A DNA stretch of 64,000 nt from Datnioides undecimradiatus (GCA_008933995.1 WARS01000043.1:6325477-6389476); one strand, 5' to 3'; counted from the first letter of the stretch, positions 44,545 to 55,048 are shown. Made by a program: numbers and translations. Notes: generated by a model from the letters alone, not told the origin.

Positions 44545-45362
44545 GCAGGAGGAGGAGGAGGAGGGGGAGGGGGAGGAGGGAGGAGCAGGAGAGGTGGAGG
44601 TGGAGGAGGAGAGGTGGAGGAGGAGGAGGAGGAGAGGTGGAGGGAAGGGAGGAGAGGAGGGAGGAGGTGGAGGTGGAGGAGGTGGAGGAGGGAGGTGGAG
44701 AGAGGAGGTGGAGGAGGTGGAGGAGGAGAGGTGGAGGAGGAGAGGAGGGAGAGGTGGAGGAGGAGAGAGGAGGAGGTGGAGGTGGAGGAGGAGAGGAGGA
44801 GGAGGAGGTGGAGGAGGAGGTGGAGGAGGAGAGGAGAGGTGGAGGAGGAAGAGAGGAGGAGGAGGTGGAGGTGGAGGAGGAGATGGAGGAGGGAGGAGGA
44901 GAGGAGGAGGAGGAGAAAGAGGGGAGGAGGGGGAGGAGGAGGAGGTGGAGGAGGTGGAGGAGGAAAGGTGGAGGGAGGAGGAGGGAGGAGGAGGGGAGGA
45001 GGGGGAGGAGGAGGAGGGTGGGGAGGAGGAGAAAGAGGGAGGAGGAGGATGTGGAGGTGGAGGAGGTGGAGAGGAGGTGGAGGTGGAGGAGGATGTGGAG
45101 AAGGAGGTTGGAGAGGAGGAGGAGGAGAGGAGGTGGAGGGAGGTGGAGGTGGAGGAGGGAGGAGGTGGATGGAGGTGGAGGTGGAGGGAGGTGGAGGTGG
45201 AGGAGGTGGAGGTGGAGGAGGAGCAGCACAGCGAGGTGTGGAGGTAGGAGGAGGAGGAGGTGGAGGTGGAGGAGGAGGTGGTGAGGTGGAGGAGAGGAGG
45301 TGGAGGAGAAGAGGGGGAGGAGGTGGAGGAGGAGGTGGAGGAGGAGAGGAGGAGGTGGAGGC
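44545..45362. repeat. Very long GGA/GGT purine tract
   Basis: About 820 bp of ggaggaggaggtggaggtgg-type sequence in which the plus strand is almost entirely G and A with T only in GGT triplets. It can form triplex (H-DNA) and G-quadruplex structures. No stop codons arise on either strand in several frames, giving the longest open frames of the window (about 240-325 codons: poly Gly/Glu/Arg on plus, poly Ser/Pro/Leu on minus). These are not genes. Length is likely polymorphic or misassembled. Confidence 0.97.
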
Positions 45363-45419
45363 TGCAGTTTTTTACATAAACGTCTTCTTCAGTTTTACCG
45401 TTTCTGTATCTTTTGCAGC

Positions 45420-45445
45420 ATGTGGTCAAAAGTATGTGGACACCC
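45420..45445 (+). mobile_element. Tc1/mariner-like inverted-repeat end, fragment
   Basis: atgtggtcaaaagtatgtgg, followed by acaccc, is the same motif as at 584 and 56287, here in plus orientation and 58 bp after the GGA tract. No transposase nearby. Confidence 0.5.
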
Positions 45446-45960
45446 GCGTGCGATCACTGAGCGCGACCATAACCATTAATCTGCAGGAAACTTCAGGTCG
45501 GCGCTTCAACGCCAGCGCGAGGCGTGAAACGGTCCAGGACGTCACGGAGAAGACGTCAGGACCAACTCTTCATTCATCCTGCACGTGACTCCCTGCAGCC
45601 TCCGGCTTCTGCTTTGCATTCTCACCGTCGACGCCTCCGGCTCCGATACGTCGAGGACTGATTTCACGTGTTCATGTCTGAAGTGTTTCTGAGCTCTGGT
45701 TTCTTAACGTCCTGAAACTCGTGCCTGCACTGGGCGTTTCCCTGATGACCCAGGCTTCAGTCGTGACCGGTTTCATCATTTAAGCTGCAAACCTGTCGAT
45801 GTTTTCATGCAGCTAAGTTGTTTTTGGGTTGTTTTGGTCAAATTAACACAGATTCATGCAGCTTCTTCATGTGTTTTCTTTGTTTGTCCTGAAAAGTCTC
45901 AAACAACATCTGAACGCCCAGTGTTTGTGTGTTTAAAGGGCTGAGCATGACTGAGGCATG

Positions 45961-45988
45961 GCACACACACACACACACACACACACAG
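45961..45988. repeat. (CA)n microsatellite
   Basis: About 13 CA units. Confidence 0.97.
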
Positions 45989-45989
45989 A

Positions 45990-46135
45990 TAAGGGCTCAC
46001 TCTGCACTCGCAGCTGAACACTGGGCGTTCAGCTCCTCTATAGTTCCTTATTGATCGTCGGCTCTCTCATCCCAAACTGAATGAATGGAGCTTCAAGGAT
46101 TAACAGCCGCCGGGGTCACTGGGTAATTGAGTCTT

Positions 46136-46138
<3 letters not shown>
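45990..46138. promoter_or_regulatory. Short CNE-like block between two CA tracts
   Basis: Contains agttccttattgatcgtcgg, aggattaacagccgccgggg and cactgggtaattgagtcttt. Unique sequence confined by microsatellites on both sides. Inference only. Confidence 0.27.

Positions 46139-46174
<36 letters not shown>
46139..46174. repeat. (CA)n microsatellite
   Basis: About 18 CA units. Confidence 0.98.
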
Positions 46175-46178
<4 letters not shown>

Positions 46179-46256
46179 TAAAATCGCATTCAGGCCTTTG
46201 AGTTAATGTGTGTGTGTTCATTCAGTTGATTTACTGTTTAATTTATGCAGCAGCCG

Positions 46257-46280
46257 GTGTGGGACTAATAAAGGATATCT
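46257..46280 (+). mobile_element. LINE 3'-tail-like fragment
   Basis: gtgtgggactaataaaggat resembles the common fish LINE/SINE tail 'tgggactaataaagga'. No further part of the element is recognisable, so it is a short truncated insertion or chance. Confidence 0.35.
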
Positions 46281-46745
46281 AAAGAGATCTCATTGGTCAA
46301 GAGCGACATGTTGACGGTCAGCTGACCTAACCAGCGGCGGGGTTGTGTGTAAACGTAGCTGGGTCTCAGACAGACGTGTGTCACAGAGTAAACTCCCAGA
46401 CATGCTCTGCTCAAAGACGTCCACGCTGCACACATGAGAATGAGGCTCTAGTCCCGCCCCCTTTCACACCTGACCAATCACAGTGCGGTGTTTTGTTACA
46501 GGTGATTTAAGTGTTTTTCTCCAGTAAAACCAGGAAATATCAGTATCAGAAGATTTCAGCCTCGTTTTGACTTTATCTTTTTGTGTTTTTAGGGTTAGAG
46601 CAGGTATTTTCTTGATTATTAATCGTTATTCTCTGTTAAACTGTTTTAATTAATAAACCTAACAAATGCTATAACAGGTGAGGCTGTCCCAGCATGCTCC
46701 ACTCGGCCCTGCTGGACACTGCGAGCCCAGTGTTTGTCAGACAGC
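46281..46745. other. Unassigned stretch
   Basis: No feature supported. Confidence 0.5.
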
Positions 46746-46749
46746 AGCT

Positions 46750-46960
46750 ACTTCTCTCTCAGACGTTATGAATATCCATCCACACATGTGGATCCATGCA
46801 CATTACAAACTGGCAGCCGTGCAGAACATGCATCACCTGGCTGACGGTGCGTGAGGAGTGGCGGCCTCTGCCGCCGGGAGCCCCGCCGCTGCCAAGACGC
46901 AATTAGCATCCAGCTGAGCCGCAGGACGCCAACTGCCAGCTCCAACACAAATAATGTGCT
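46750..46960. promoter_or_regulatory. CNE-like block (candidate enhancer)
   Basis: Contains cgttatgaatatccatccac, catgcacattacaaactggc, gacgcaattagcatccagct and cacaaataatgtgctttgac. Unique sequence, no frame of note. Inference only. Confidence 0.3.
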
Positions 46961-46964
46961 TTGA

Positions 46965-48085
46965 CAGAGAGATGACGGGGGGGGTCAAACTCTTAAAACC
47001 CTGCCTGTGACCAACTTAACTGAAACTTGCAGGAATAATCCCAATGTTGGTGAAAGTTTGCCTGTTTATTATAAATCAGAACACGTTTGAGTGTCGGGGG
47101 TTTTGTTTTTCTCTCCCTCTGACGGTTCATCTCTCTCAGCTGAGCTCACTGTCACTGCAGCGCTGTGCCAAGCTGTGATCACTGCGTCCTCTCAGCAGGG
47201 GGCCCGAGGTCGACCCCTGGCGGTCTCCTCCCACAAACCAAAGCCGTGTCGCTGCGGCCGGACCGACTGGCTCGACAAATGAGCTTGTGTTGGTGTCTGC
47301 GGCTCTCAGAGTCTGTGGTCTGGAGTCCAGTGTCCCTGCGGCTGCTTGTTGCTGTTCACATGTTCAGACTTCATCGTTACTGCCTTCCACTCTGTGCTCA
47401 CTGTCACTGCTGCTGCAGCGCCAGCCGATCCATTGGATGCTTTTATTTTGAAGGAACAGACTTGTTACTGAGTTAGCACGACTTCCTTAGCGATGCTAAT
47501 CCTCCAGATTTCAGACAAACGCCAACATGATGTTCAGTTTCAAACAAGCAAACAAGCTGCAGTTCCTGTTCCTGCTGCCCCTGAACGCAGCGCAGGACAT
47601 GCGCCTGCAGCTGCAACTGTCCTGAGTCGTTGACCTGGATCATGGTCTTCACCTGAGTCACAGACCACCTGCAGGTTCACGATCTGTGTCAAACCCAGGA
47701 TTCATCATGTGACGAGGGGCAAGACCGAAGACGTTGCATCAGCCAAGAGCACGCTCGCCGTTTCCGCCGTCATTCGTCAGCTTGTGCACCGTGAATTAAG
47801 TTTCAAGGCTTTGTTTCGTCACAGAGGAGGCGATCGAAGCCAATCGCTGCACCAGGTGACAACTTCAGATCACGTCACAGGTGCAGGAAACAGGCTGCAC
47901 ATCAGGCTGTCTTCTACACTTCTTCTTCTTCTTCATAGCGGGGGTCAGACAGGAGAAGAAGAAGCTGAGCTGCTGCTGATGAAGAGTTTCACTTCCTGTC
48001 GTTGAAACAGGAAGTCGTTTCATTTTCCTGGAAATCAAAAATGTGTTTCACCAGGTTCAACAGACACAACACCAGCCCTGTGTGA
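46965..48085. other. Unassigned stretch
   Basis: A plus-strand frame near 47160-47282 has moderately C/G-rich third positions and ends GRTDWLDK, but no domain is recognisable. A small (CTT)n lies near 47920. Nothing else supported. Confidence 0.4.
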
Positions 48086-48088
48086 ACG

Positions 48089-48093
48089 CACAC

Positions 48094-48130
<37 letters not shown>
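48089..48130. repeat. (CA)n microsatellite
   Basis: Long CA tract with one CG interruption. Confidence 0.97.
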
Positions 48131-48135
<5 letters not shown>

Positions 48136-48390
48136 GCTCGCTGGTGACAGTGTGGAGACGGAGGAACCCAGCTGGTCGTCCTGCCGGCTGCAGAAAGACG
48201 AGCAGAGGAAAAACAGACGGCCGGCGAGCGGCGGGGGGAAGCGGAGGGGGAGACACCCTCCGGTGGAGCGACCGTCCCTGCGCCGCCGTCCCACCTTCAC
48301 CTCGTCTGTGTGTTCCCGCCGCCCGTCGCCGTGGTGATGGCGGAGGCTCAGGGCCGCCGGCTCACGACCAGTGGGAGGATTAATCGCCGT
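48131..48390. other. CpG-rich block with an open, GC3-rich frame
   Basis: Dense CpGs (ggccggcgagcggcgggggg and around). One plus frame (48152-48337) starts with GTG, reads VETEEPSWSSCRLQKDEQRK and ends RRPSPW, with strongly GC third positions. High GC alone produces that bias. No domain is recognised. It might be a small CpG island or part of an exon. Confidence 0.25.
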
Positions 48391-48479
48391 CGGATGGCGA
48401 GGCATCTGCTGCTCGCTCGCCACCAACTGCTGCTGAAACATGATTAAATGGCCTCTTCCAGCTAACATGTGGAGCCGCC

Positions 48480-48870
48480 ATGGCTGCCCGCCTGTCTGCC
48501 TGCCCGCCTGTCTCACTGCTCCACTCTTCTTGTAGTGCCCCATTCCACCTGCTTTACTGACTGTCTCTCCTGCTGCCTGTCTGTTTGACTGTACAGTGGC
48601 TGTCTTCCTGTCTCACCACATCTGTCTGTCTGCCTGCTGTCTTGTTGGCTGTCTTACTGCCTGTCTGTCTGACCGTATGCTGCCTGTCTTCCTCTTGTTC
48701 CTGTTCTTGCTTCACTCATTGATTCCACAGCTGTCTTCCTGCTTCCCTCACTTCCTGTCCCCTGGTTTGCTGCCTGTCTTACTTCCACATTCATCTGTCT
48801 GACTGCCTGTCGAACATCAAATCTGCCTCCACCTGTCTGTCCTCTTACCGTCTATCTGTTTCATCCCACT
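48480..48870. repeat. Degenerate CTGTCTGCCTG pyrimidine-rich repeat
   Basis: Loose repetition of ctgcctgtctgtctgactg-like words over about 390 bp, grading into the 23-bp minisatellite downstream. Confidence 0.7.
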
Positions 48871-48871
48871 G

Positions 48872-49094
48872 CTGCATGTCTCACTGCATGTCTCACTGCT
48901 CTCTCACTGCATGTCTCACTGCTCTCTCACTGCATGTCTCACTGCACTCTCACTACATGTCTCACTGCTCTCTCACTACATGTCTCGCTGCTCTCTCACT
49001 GCATGTCTCACTGCTCTCTCACTGCTCTCTCACTGCATGTCTCACTGCTCTCTCACTGCATGTCTCACTGCTCTCTCACTGCATGTCTCACTGC
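48872..49094. repeat. 23-bp minisatellite
   Basis: Unit gcatgtctcactgctctctc plus act, repeated about nine times with variants (ctacatg for ctgcatg). Several frames stay open and translate to repeating SHCSLTACLTALSLHVSL, an artefact. The array ends about a dozen bases before the solo LTR at 49107. Confidence 0.95.
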
Positions 49095-49101
49095 TGTAAC
49101 C

Positions 49102-49106
49102 CAGAG
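49102..49106. repeat. Target-site duplication, left copy
   Basis: CAGAG directly before the LTR. The same five bases follow the LTR at 49645-49649. Confidence 0.75.
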
Positions 49107-49644
49107 TGTCATGGTTCAGTGAGATGGTCAAGTTTGATTTAGTGTTTGTGTCTGTCTTGTCTCGTGACTTCCTGTTTTACTTTGAAAGATCTAACTTCCC
49201 TCTCGTTCCAGGTGGCTTGCCCTTCCTCTTGTTTCCCGCCCTGATTGTTTGCAGCTGTTCCCCTCTTCCTCATGTGTATATAAGTCTGCGTCTCCCCCAC
49301 CTTGTGCCAGTTTGCCTTGATCCTGCTCATGTTTCCTGCCTGTTCACAGTGTGTTTGGTTCAGAAGCTTTGATTTGATGCTTTGTTCGATCTTTATAGTT
49401 TTTACCTCGTAGGAGTGATTTTTTTTTTTTTTGTTAATTGAACTTTTTCCTCCTCGATTGAGTGAATTTTTTGTTATTGAGAATTTTGTGTTAGATTGTT
49501 CAGAGTTAAATTAGTTCTTGGTTTGTCTTTTAGGGATTTTTTTGTTTTTAGCCTTTTTCCTCTATCGAGTGATTTTGTTCAATAAATCCTGCTTTAAACT
49601 ACCAGTTTGGCCTTGAGTGCATTTGGGTTCATGCTACAGTCACA
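49107..49644 (+). mobile_element. Solo LTR (fossil), probably Ty3/Gypsy-like
   Basis: A 538-bp element starts TGTCATGG and ends AGTCACA, giving the TG...CA ends of an LTR. A perfect 5-bp duplication (CAGAG) flanks it, the length usual for Ty3/Gypsy integrases. Inside are a TATA box (tatataag, 49278-49285), a T-rich part and an AATAAA signal (49581-49586) followed by gccttgagtgcatttgggtt, an ending I associate with fish LTRs. No gag, pol or primer-binding region accompanies it, so it is the product of LTR-LTR recombination. Exact duplication suggests it is not ancient, but a single LTR cannot be dated. The family is inference. Confidence 0.85.
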
Positions 49645-49649
49645 CAGAG
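49645..49649. repeat. Target-site duplication, right copy
   Basis: CAGAG directly after the LTR end. Confidence 0.75.
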
Positions 49650-50045
49650 CATTTTAACTGTTTAAATCTTTTTTCTGTTTCAGGTTGAAATTACAGACAA
49701 ACTGAATGAAATAATCTGAAAATGAATAATTTTCTTCCTAATCTCCATGATCAAAGTTCAAATTTCCAACAGGAAACTAATTTCTTAACTTGCTTTCCTA
49801 CAAGGAAATGCTCTTGATTTTAGGCCAGAATCACGTTATCATGATTCAACGAGTTTCAGACGGCTTCAAAACAAGTCTTGAGTTTTTATCATAAATTAGT
49901 GATTTTATTTTATTTCTCTGAAACACTGAGTTTTTCCTTAATTTCTCAGTTTAACCTCAGGAAATATTCAGATCAGTTTGACTGTGAGAAACAGATCCAG
50001 CGTGTGAACTAACGTGCTGCTGTCACTGCAAACACAAGGTGCTCC
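49650..50045. other. AT-rich unassigned stretch
   Basis: No frame, repeat or motif cluster seen. Confidence 0.5.
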
Positions 50046-50047
50046 TG

Positions 50048-50094
50048 TGTCTCACCTCCGCCGTGTCTCACCTCCGCCGTGTCTCACCTCCTGT
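50048..50094. repeat. Three copies of a 16-bp unit
   Basis: tgtctcacctccgccg begins at 50048, 50064 and 50080. The third copy is partial. Confidence 0.95.
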
Positions 50095-51048
50095 CCTGTG
50101 CGTCTCTCATTGTTGAGCTCCGAGCCGACGTGCGAGCGCCGCAGGACACGCTCTGCACTGGAGCCCTGCAAGTCGAAGGATGAACTCTGGGGAACATGGC
50201 GAGGAGCCTGCGTGCAGGCGTGGACAGTGTCTTCCTGTCTCCCTTCCTGCCAGCCCTGTCTGCCCGCCGCCCGTCTCTCTCTCTCTGCCCTGCAGCAGCT
50301 CCTGTCTGGGGCGAAAGGTCTCGGTCGTCCTCAGAGCACAACATGTTTCCATTTGTTCTAACTGGCCTGTTTGTGCTCTCTGCAGCTCTGGACTGTCTGC
50401 TGCTCCACCTGCAGAGAGCCTCTCTGCTCCTGGCAGCCGGCTGCACTCACAGCCCGCGAGCAGTTTGCAAAGACACCAGCTCCGCTTCCCGACATACGAA
50501 CCGAGCGAACACGCATGTCCTGGCGTGAACTCACCGAAGTCATGGTCAGAGGAGCTTCAGCTGCTCCCAGCTGTCAGATTCATTCTGTGTTCACCCAAAG
50601 AGAACTTCTCTATGAGTTCTTCAAATGAGTGTCGTCTGCGTCTAATTACTGCAATAAGCCACATTTCAAAGGTGTTTCCTGTGAGTCAGTGGGAACATAA
50701 ATGTGGCACTGTTGTGACAAGAGGTCGAACACGTTTAAACCAAACTCACGGAGTCGTAATGTCTCGTATTTCACCACTAAATGCAACAAAACCAGGAAAC
50801 TTGCGGTTTATTAGAGCTCAGGTCTTAAAAGTTCATCCTTCATCAGTGTTGACATTACAAACAGCACCAGCAGACGCAGGCGCAGCAGCAGTGGGGCTGG
50901 AAACACTCAAATTATCTAAACGCTGCATTTAGAGGTGAAACTGGAAGTGATGCAGCTGAAATGTCAACAATATCCTCATCACTCATCACGAGTGAGCGAC
51001 AGCAGAAGCTACAGGAGAGCGAAGGTGAAGCAGGAAGTGAGTCTGCAC

Positions 51049-51097
51049 TTAATTTCCCTCAGGGGATTAATAAAGTACTTCTATTCTATTCTATTGT
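51049..51097 (+). mobile_element. LINE 3'-tail-like fragment with (ATTCT)n
   Basis: taatttccctcaggggatta followed by ataaagtacttctattctat and ctattg is the classic fish LINE tail 'ttccctc.gggattaataaagta' ending in a pentanucleotide repeat. The body upstream is not recognisable, as expected of a severely 5'-truncated insertion. The clade is uncertain to me. Confidence 0.65.
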
Positions 51098-52070
51098 TGT
51101 TGTGTTTGTTAGCGCTGCAGGATTATTGTGTCTAATCACGTGTTGCATGCACGTGTGCAAATAAACTGTGTCCTGCAGATTTACCTGATATGACCATAGC
51201 TCCAACACATGTACGTAACTCAAACAAATATGGACGCCTGCTTTCAAACAAAGTCAAGATGACACAACCCACGTTTGCTGACTGAGGTGTTATTTTAACC
51301 CTCGGGCTTCAGTTCGTCAACCTGCTGCAGTAGTAGGAGTTTGATTTCAGAGAAACGACTGAAAACCAGACAAACAGACTGTTGGTGACGGTGCAGCAGC
51401 TGCGTTTCTGCCTCTATCAGCCTCATATTCCTCTGGAGGGGGTTGCAGGCGGACCGGTCAGAGCGTTGCAGCCTGGTTTTTAAGTGAAAGCATCTAAAAA
51501 CTCAAAACTAAATAAATAAAAATACATTTTATTGCAGCGAAATCTCTAAATGTTGTAATTAAGACCCTGCAACAGCACGAGGGCTGTGTCTGGTGTGTGA
51601 GCAAGTCAATTCAAAGTCATAATATAATGAATATTCCTGAAAAAGTTGTTCCTTCACATTAAATTCACAATTTAAGTTTGAAGTTCCTCTGTGTAGCGGA
51701 GCTGCAGAGTTTCTCAGTTATCATCTTTGTTTCTGCCTGTTGTCTCTGCCTTGTTCTTTTCTCTGTAGTTTCACACATTATGGCCTCAGAACAGCAGGAA
51801 ACAGCCGTGTGTTACAGAGAGAAGCACATTTTCAGTTTAATAATGTCTGCACCGCGTTAGCTGGACGACGCTGAAGCTGTTTATCACCTTAAACCTGCAG
51901 CGGCTGGTTTGTTCAGCAGCCGAACTCTTGAGCTGATCCTGAAATCCAGTGACGTCCTCTTCTCCTCTTTCATCGTCCCTGAAGTAAAGTTTAGTTTAAT
52001 TGTGCTGTGAAGAGGAAAGTTTTAATAAACCCCAGATGCAGCGCAGCCAGTTAACAAGGTAAAAAAAACA
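51098..52070. other. Unassigned stretch
   Basis: No feature supported. Confidence 0.5.
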
Positions 52071-52329
52071 GAACAGTGTGTTTTTTCTTATTGAGCCTCA
52101 GAGCAAAGTCGCGTCTGACTCCTCGGGCTCTGACAGTCCTGACTTTCCTTTACAGGCTGCCATTTCCTGCACAGAAGGCGGCCAAGGACAAGCTGGTTAG
52201 CGGTCTTAATGCGAGAGCGATCTGCAGTCACTCCGGCGGCGAAATAAACACTTTTAAGAGGGAACCTTGGAGAAGTTGTCGGAAAGCGCGTGGGTTTGTC
52301 GACTTTTTCAAGACTTTAACCTTGTCTGA

Positions 52330-52518
52330 GCTCGGTGTCTCCTCCTCCACACGGCAGAAGACACCTGCCACAGCGAGGTCAACGCCCCCAGCAGCCTCCA
52401 CGCCATCAAAACCCTCAAGCAGAAACACAAAGAGGCTTCAGAGAGCACGCTCCGTCCTGCAGTGTGCAGGGTCGCCTGGGGAGCGCGCTCAGTACAGGCT
52501 GAGATCACACAACAGTGA
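52330..52518 (+). other. Coding-like run, possible exon
   Basis: A frame open from after a TGA at 52327 to a TGA at 52516-52518 contains EDTCHSEVNAPSSLHAIKTL followed by KQKHKEASES. Between 52360 and 52434 about 20 of 25 codons end in C or G, mostly C, unlike the flanks and typical of fish exons. A possible acceptor (tccacacggcag|aag, CAG at 52355-52357) sits at the start of the biased part. An overlapping frame (52076-52528) is also open and includes LPFPAQKAAKDKL after tttcctttacag. I recognise no family. It could be an exon, a processed remnant or chance. Confidence 0.3.
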
Positions 52519-52589
52519 AAATCAATAGAATCAATCAGACTTTGTGCTGATCTGTCCTCTGACATGATAAACTGGTCAAATCAGCTCAT

Positions 52590-52760
52590 TAACACATGCG
52601 GCTAACGTTTAAGCTAAATGCTAAACCTGGTCTTTACATTCTGTCTCATTGACTTAGTGGCGACAAACCAGTGTGATGCTAAAATGTTTTCTTCATGTGT
52701 CAAAATGCAGCTAACGTGAAGCTAAATGCTAACGTGCAACCCACATATTGCCATAATGAT
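52590..52760. repeat. GCTAA-rich cluster
   Basis: cggctaacgtttaagctaaa and cagctaacgtgaagctaaat recur about 100 bp apart. Confidence 0.5.
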
Positions 52761-53218
52761 GCTAACATACAGGAAGCAACATCACCTGACACTATTCTGA
52801 TCACATGACACCTCATAATAACCAAAGAAATGCATAATAACAACAAGGAAGTCGTGTCATCTTGTTCCTCTGCTAGCGTCATGATGTAACACACTGTAGC
52901 ATTAGCATCCTGCTGCAAACATCTCTGCAGCTGTCAGCGTCACAGTGATTGTTTGATGTCATGATGTTAAAGTGACCTGACGTCTGTTTCTGTTTAATGC
53001 AGCGAACAAAAGTTTAAAGTTTCCTGCGATTAGATTCACAGTCCTGCTTGTTTTCACACCATTCAACCAATCAAACGTGACGGTATAGTCCTAAAATCAT
53101 GCAAAGAACAGGAAGTAAAGACGTGACGTATGAATGTAAGACTTTAAAATCATCTTTGCTGACGTTTGATGTACAACAGGGTCTCTCATTAATGACATCA
53201 TGAGACTAAATGTAGAGC

Positions 53219-53250
53219 ACACGCACACACACACACACACACAAACACAC
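53219..53250. repeat. (CA)n microsatellite
   Basis: CA tract with one AA interruption. Confidence 0.95.
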
Positions 53251-53350
53251 ATTGACACTGAAGCGTCTCTGACACAGGTTCTGACACAGGTTCAGACCAG
53301 TTTAGTTCTCCGGTCTCGTTATTGTTCTAATGATTGGAGTCTGCAGTGAC

Positions 53351-53372
53351 TGTGTGTGTGTGTGTGTGTGTT
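53351..53372. repeat. (TG)n microsatellite
   Basis: About ten TG units. Confidence 0.95.
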
Positions 53373-53568
53373 GATGCTCTGTACAGTAAATCACTGTGGA
53401 TCAGCGCGTCGCTGTAAACCAGCGCCTCCTCCTCCACCTCCTCTCTCCTGTCTGTCCATCATGCCTGCGCCTCCATCTCAGCTCCTTGCAGCAGCGGCGG
53501 CTGCAGAGTCACTCTCCTCTTCACGCCACTCGATGGGAGCATGGCGCCCCCCAGAGGCAGATGCTTCC

Positions 53569-53593
53569 ACCTCCTCCTCCTCCTCCTCCTCCT
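53569..53593. repeat. (CTC)n microsatellite
   Basis: About eight CTC units. Confidence 0.93.
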
Positions 53594-53604
53594 GCAGCAG
53601 TGGG

Positions 53605-53880
53605 GCACGTCATGAATATTTCACCAGGTTTAACTCCACTTAAAATATGCATTCTAATTGGGCCTAAGTGCCACAGCTCCGCTCTAAGTAGCTTTCCAGA
53701 GTTTTTCCCCACACTTTCCTCCCTAACTGACACGTTTCATACGCTTGATATATTTTCTTAATGTTGCTTACTAATCTGTTTCTTCCTCCCACTGAACTCC
53801 ACTGACCCCTCTCACGTTTCAGAGGCCGTCCTGGCATCGTGTCACCAGACACGGAGGATCCACCGACAGACTCAGGGAAT
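53605..53880. promoter_or_regulatory. CNE-like block (candidate enhancer)
   Basis: Contains gggcacgtcatgaatatttc, aaaatatgcattctaattgg, gcctaagtgccacagctccg, acgcttgatatattttctta and tgttgcttactaatctgttt. ATGCAT/ATATGCA octamer-like and TAATTG cores in unique DNA. Inference only. Confidence 0.35.
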
Positions 53881-54214
53881 AAAGAGGAAGCAGCATCACA
53901 CTGAAAATTAACATCCCTGTTGAGCCTCATGTGAAGGAGCAGGGTAAACACACCGTGTGAGGGCTGCATTAGAAGAAAATCATCTAAATTAATAAATTAT
54001 GAGTTTGACCTGAATCAGTTTCTCACGTTTCAGTTGCATCCTCACTGCGTTCTGCTTTTCTGCGTCCTCGTCCCGTCTGAGCTCAGGAAACAGCGTTCTG
54101 TTCTCTGCAGGTGCAGTTAACAGGAACAGAGAAACTCTTTGAGTCCTCGATCAGAAGATTAAAACCACCTTCAGGCCTGTTTGCTAAATATTAAGTCAGT
54201 AAGAAGTAAGTGTT

Positions 54215-54425
54215 TCAGGTAAGAAACAGTTAGCTTAGCTTAGCACAAAGACTGGAAACAGGGGGAAACAGTTAGCCCAGCTTTATCCAGAGTTATAAAC
54301 ATGCAATAATTAGCATTTTTGTCTAATTTGTACAAAAACCAGAGTGAAACTGTTTCAGGTCAGCTGTTTACCTGTACTTCCTGTTCTTGCTAAGCTACGC
54401 TAATTGTCTGTTTGCATTAGCATCA
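54215..54425. repeat. TTAGC/GCTAA-rich repeat
   Basis: cagttagcttagcttagcac, ggggaaacagttagcccagc and ttgctaagctacgctaattg. The string 'gttagcttagcttagcacaaagactggaaac' as a whole is one I know to be very common in fish. Confidence 0.6.
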
Positions 54426-55045
54426 TCCAGATTTCTCAAAACATAAACTATTTATGCATTAACAAATGAAGAAAATGAACTTGTACGTTTGTTTCATGTC
54501 TGCAGCTGATCATTATTTTAATTACAGATCAGTCTACTGATGGTGTTCATGATTATTGAATTGTGAAATGTGAAATGTGCATTTTGGACTGAGACTCTTC
54601 ATTTCTGATCTTTTATTCTGATGCAAAACTGCAAATTCTCACATTTAAGAAGCTGGAAGCTGCAAAGTTTCATGTTTTTGATTGAAAAATGATTTAAAAT
54701 GAAAATAGTTTGCGCTCATTCTCAGTTAATCACCTTATTGTTGTAGCTCTGGTTTGTTCTCAGCAGCGACAGGTTGATGGCCGCTCAGTGTCCACAGGCC
54801 CGACGCTGCGGTGCGCTCAGTGCTGGTGCATTAGCAGCTGCTGCAGCTCCGGACTCTCAAACTGCACCTGATCTGTGTTTACAGGAGGATCATCAGGTCA
54901 GATCTGATGAGGACTGAGTGTTTGTTCTGCTCCGGCTCTCAGAAACACTTCATTTCTGCCTCTGACGCGTCTTTTTGTTCCTCTTTATGAATAATAATTC
55001 TGCAACTGTTGACCAGAAAATGAAAGTGTCACAGAGCTGCAGAGG
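54426..55045. other. Unassigned AT-rich stretch
   Basis: No feature supported. Confidence 0.5.
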
Positions 55046-55048
55046 ACG

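Noticed and set aside
44447-45588. Open frames of 236-324 codons on both strands (Gly/Glu/Arg-rich and Ser/Pro/Leu-rich)
   Set aside because: They are translations of the GGA tract, which has no stop codons in several frames. Both strands are open at once, which genes rarely show.
48876-49142. Plus frames reading SHCSLTACLTALSLHVSL
   Set aside because: Translation of the 23-bp minisatellite. Three overlapping frames repeat the same text.
52076-52528. Plus-strand frame of 150 codons as a gene
   Set aside because: Not called as such. The codon bias in its second half fits a different, overlapping frame better, so I report only the shorter coding-like run.
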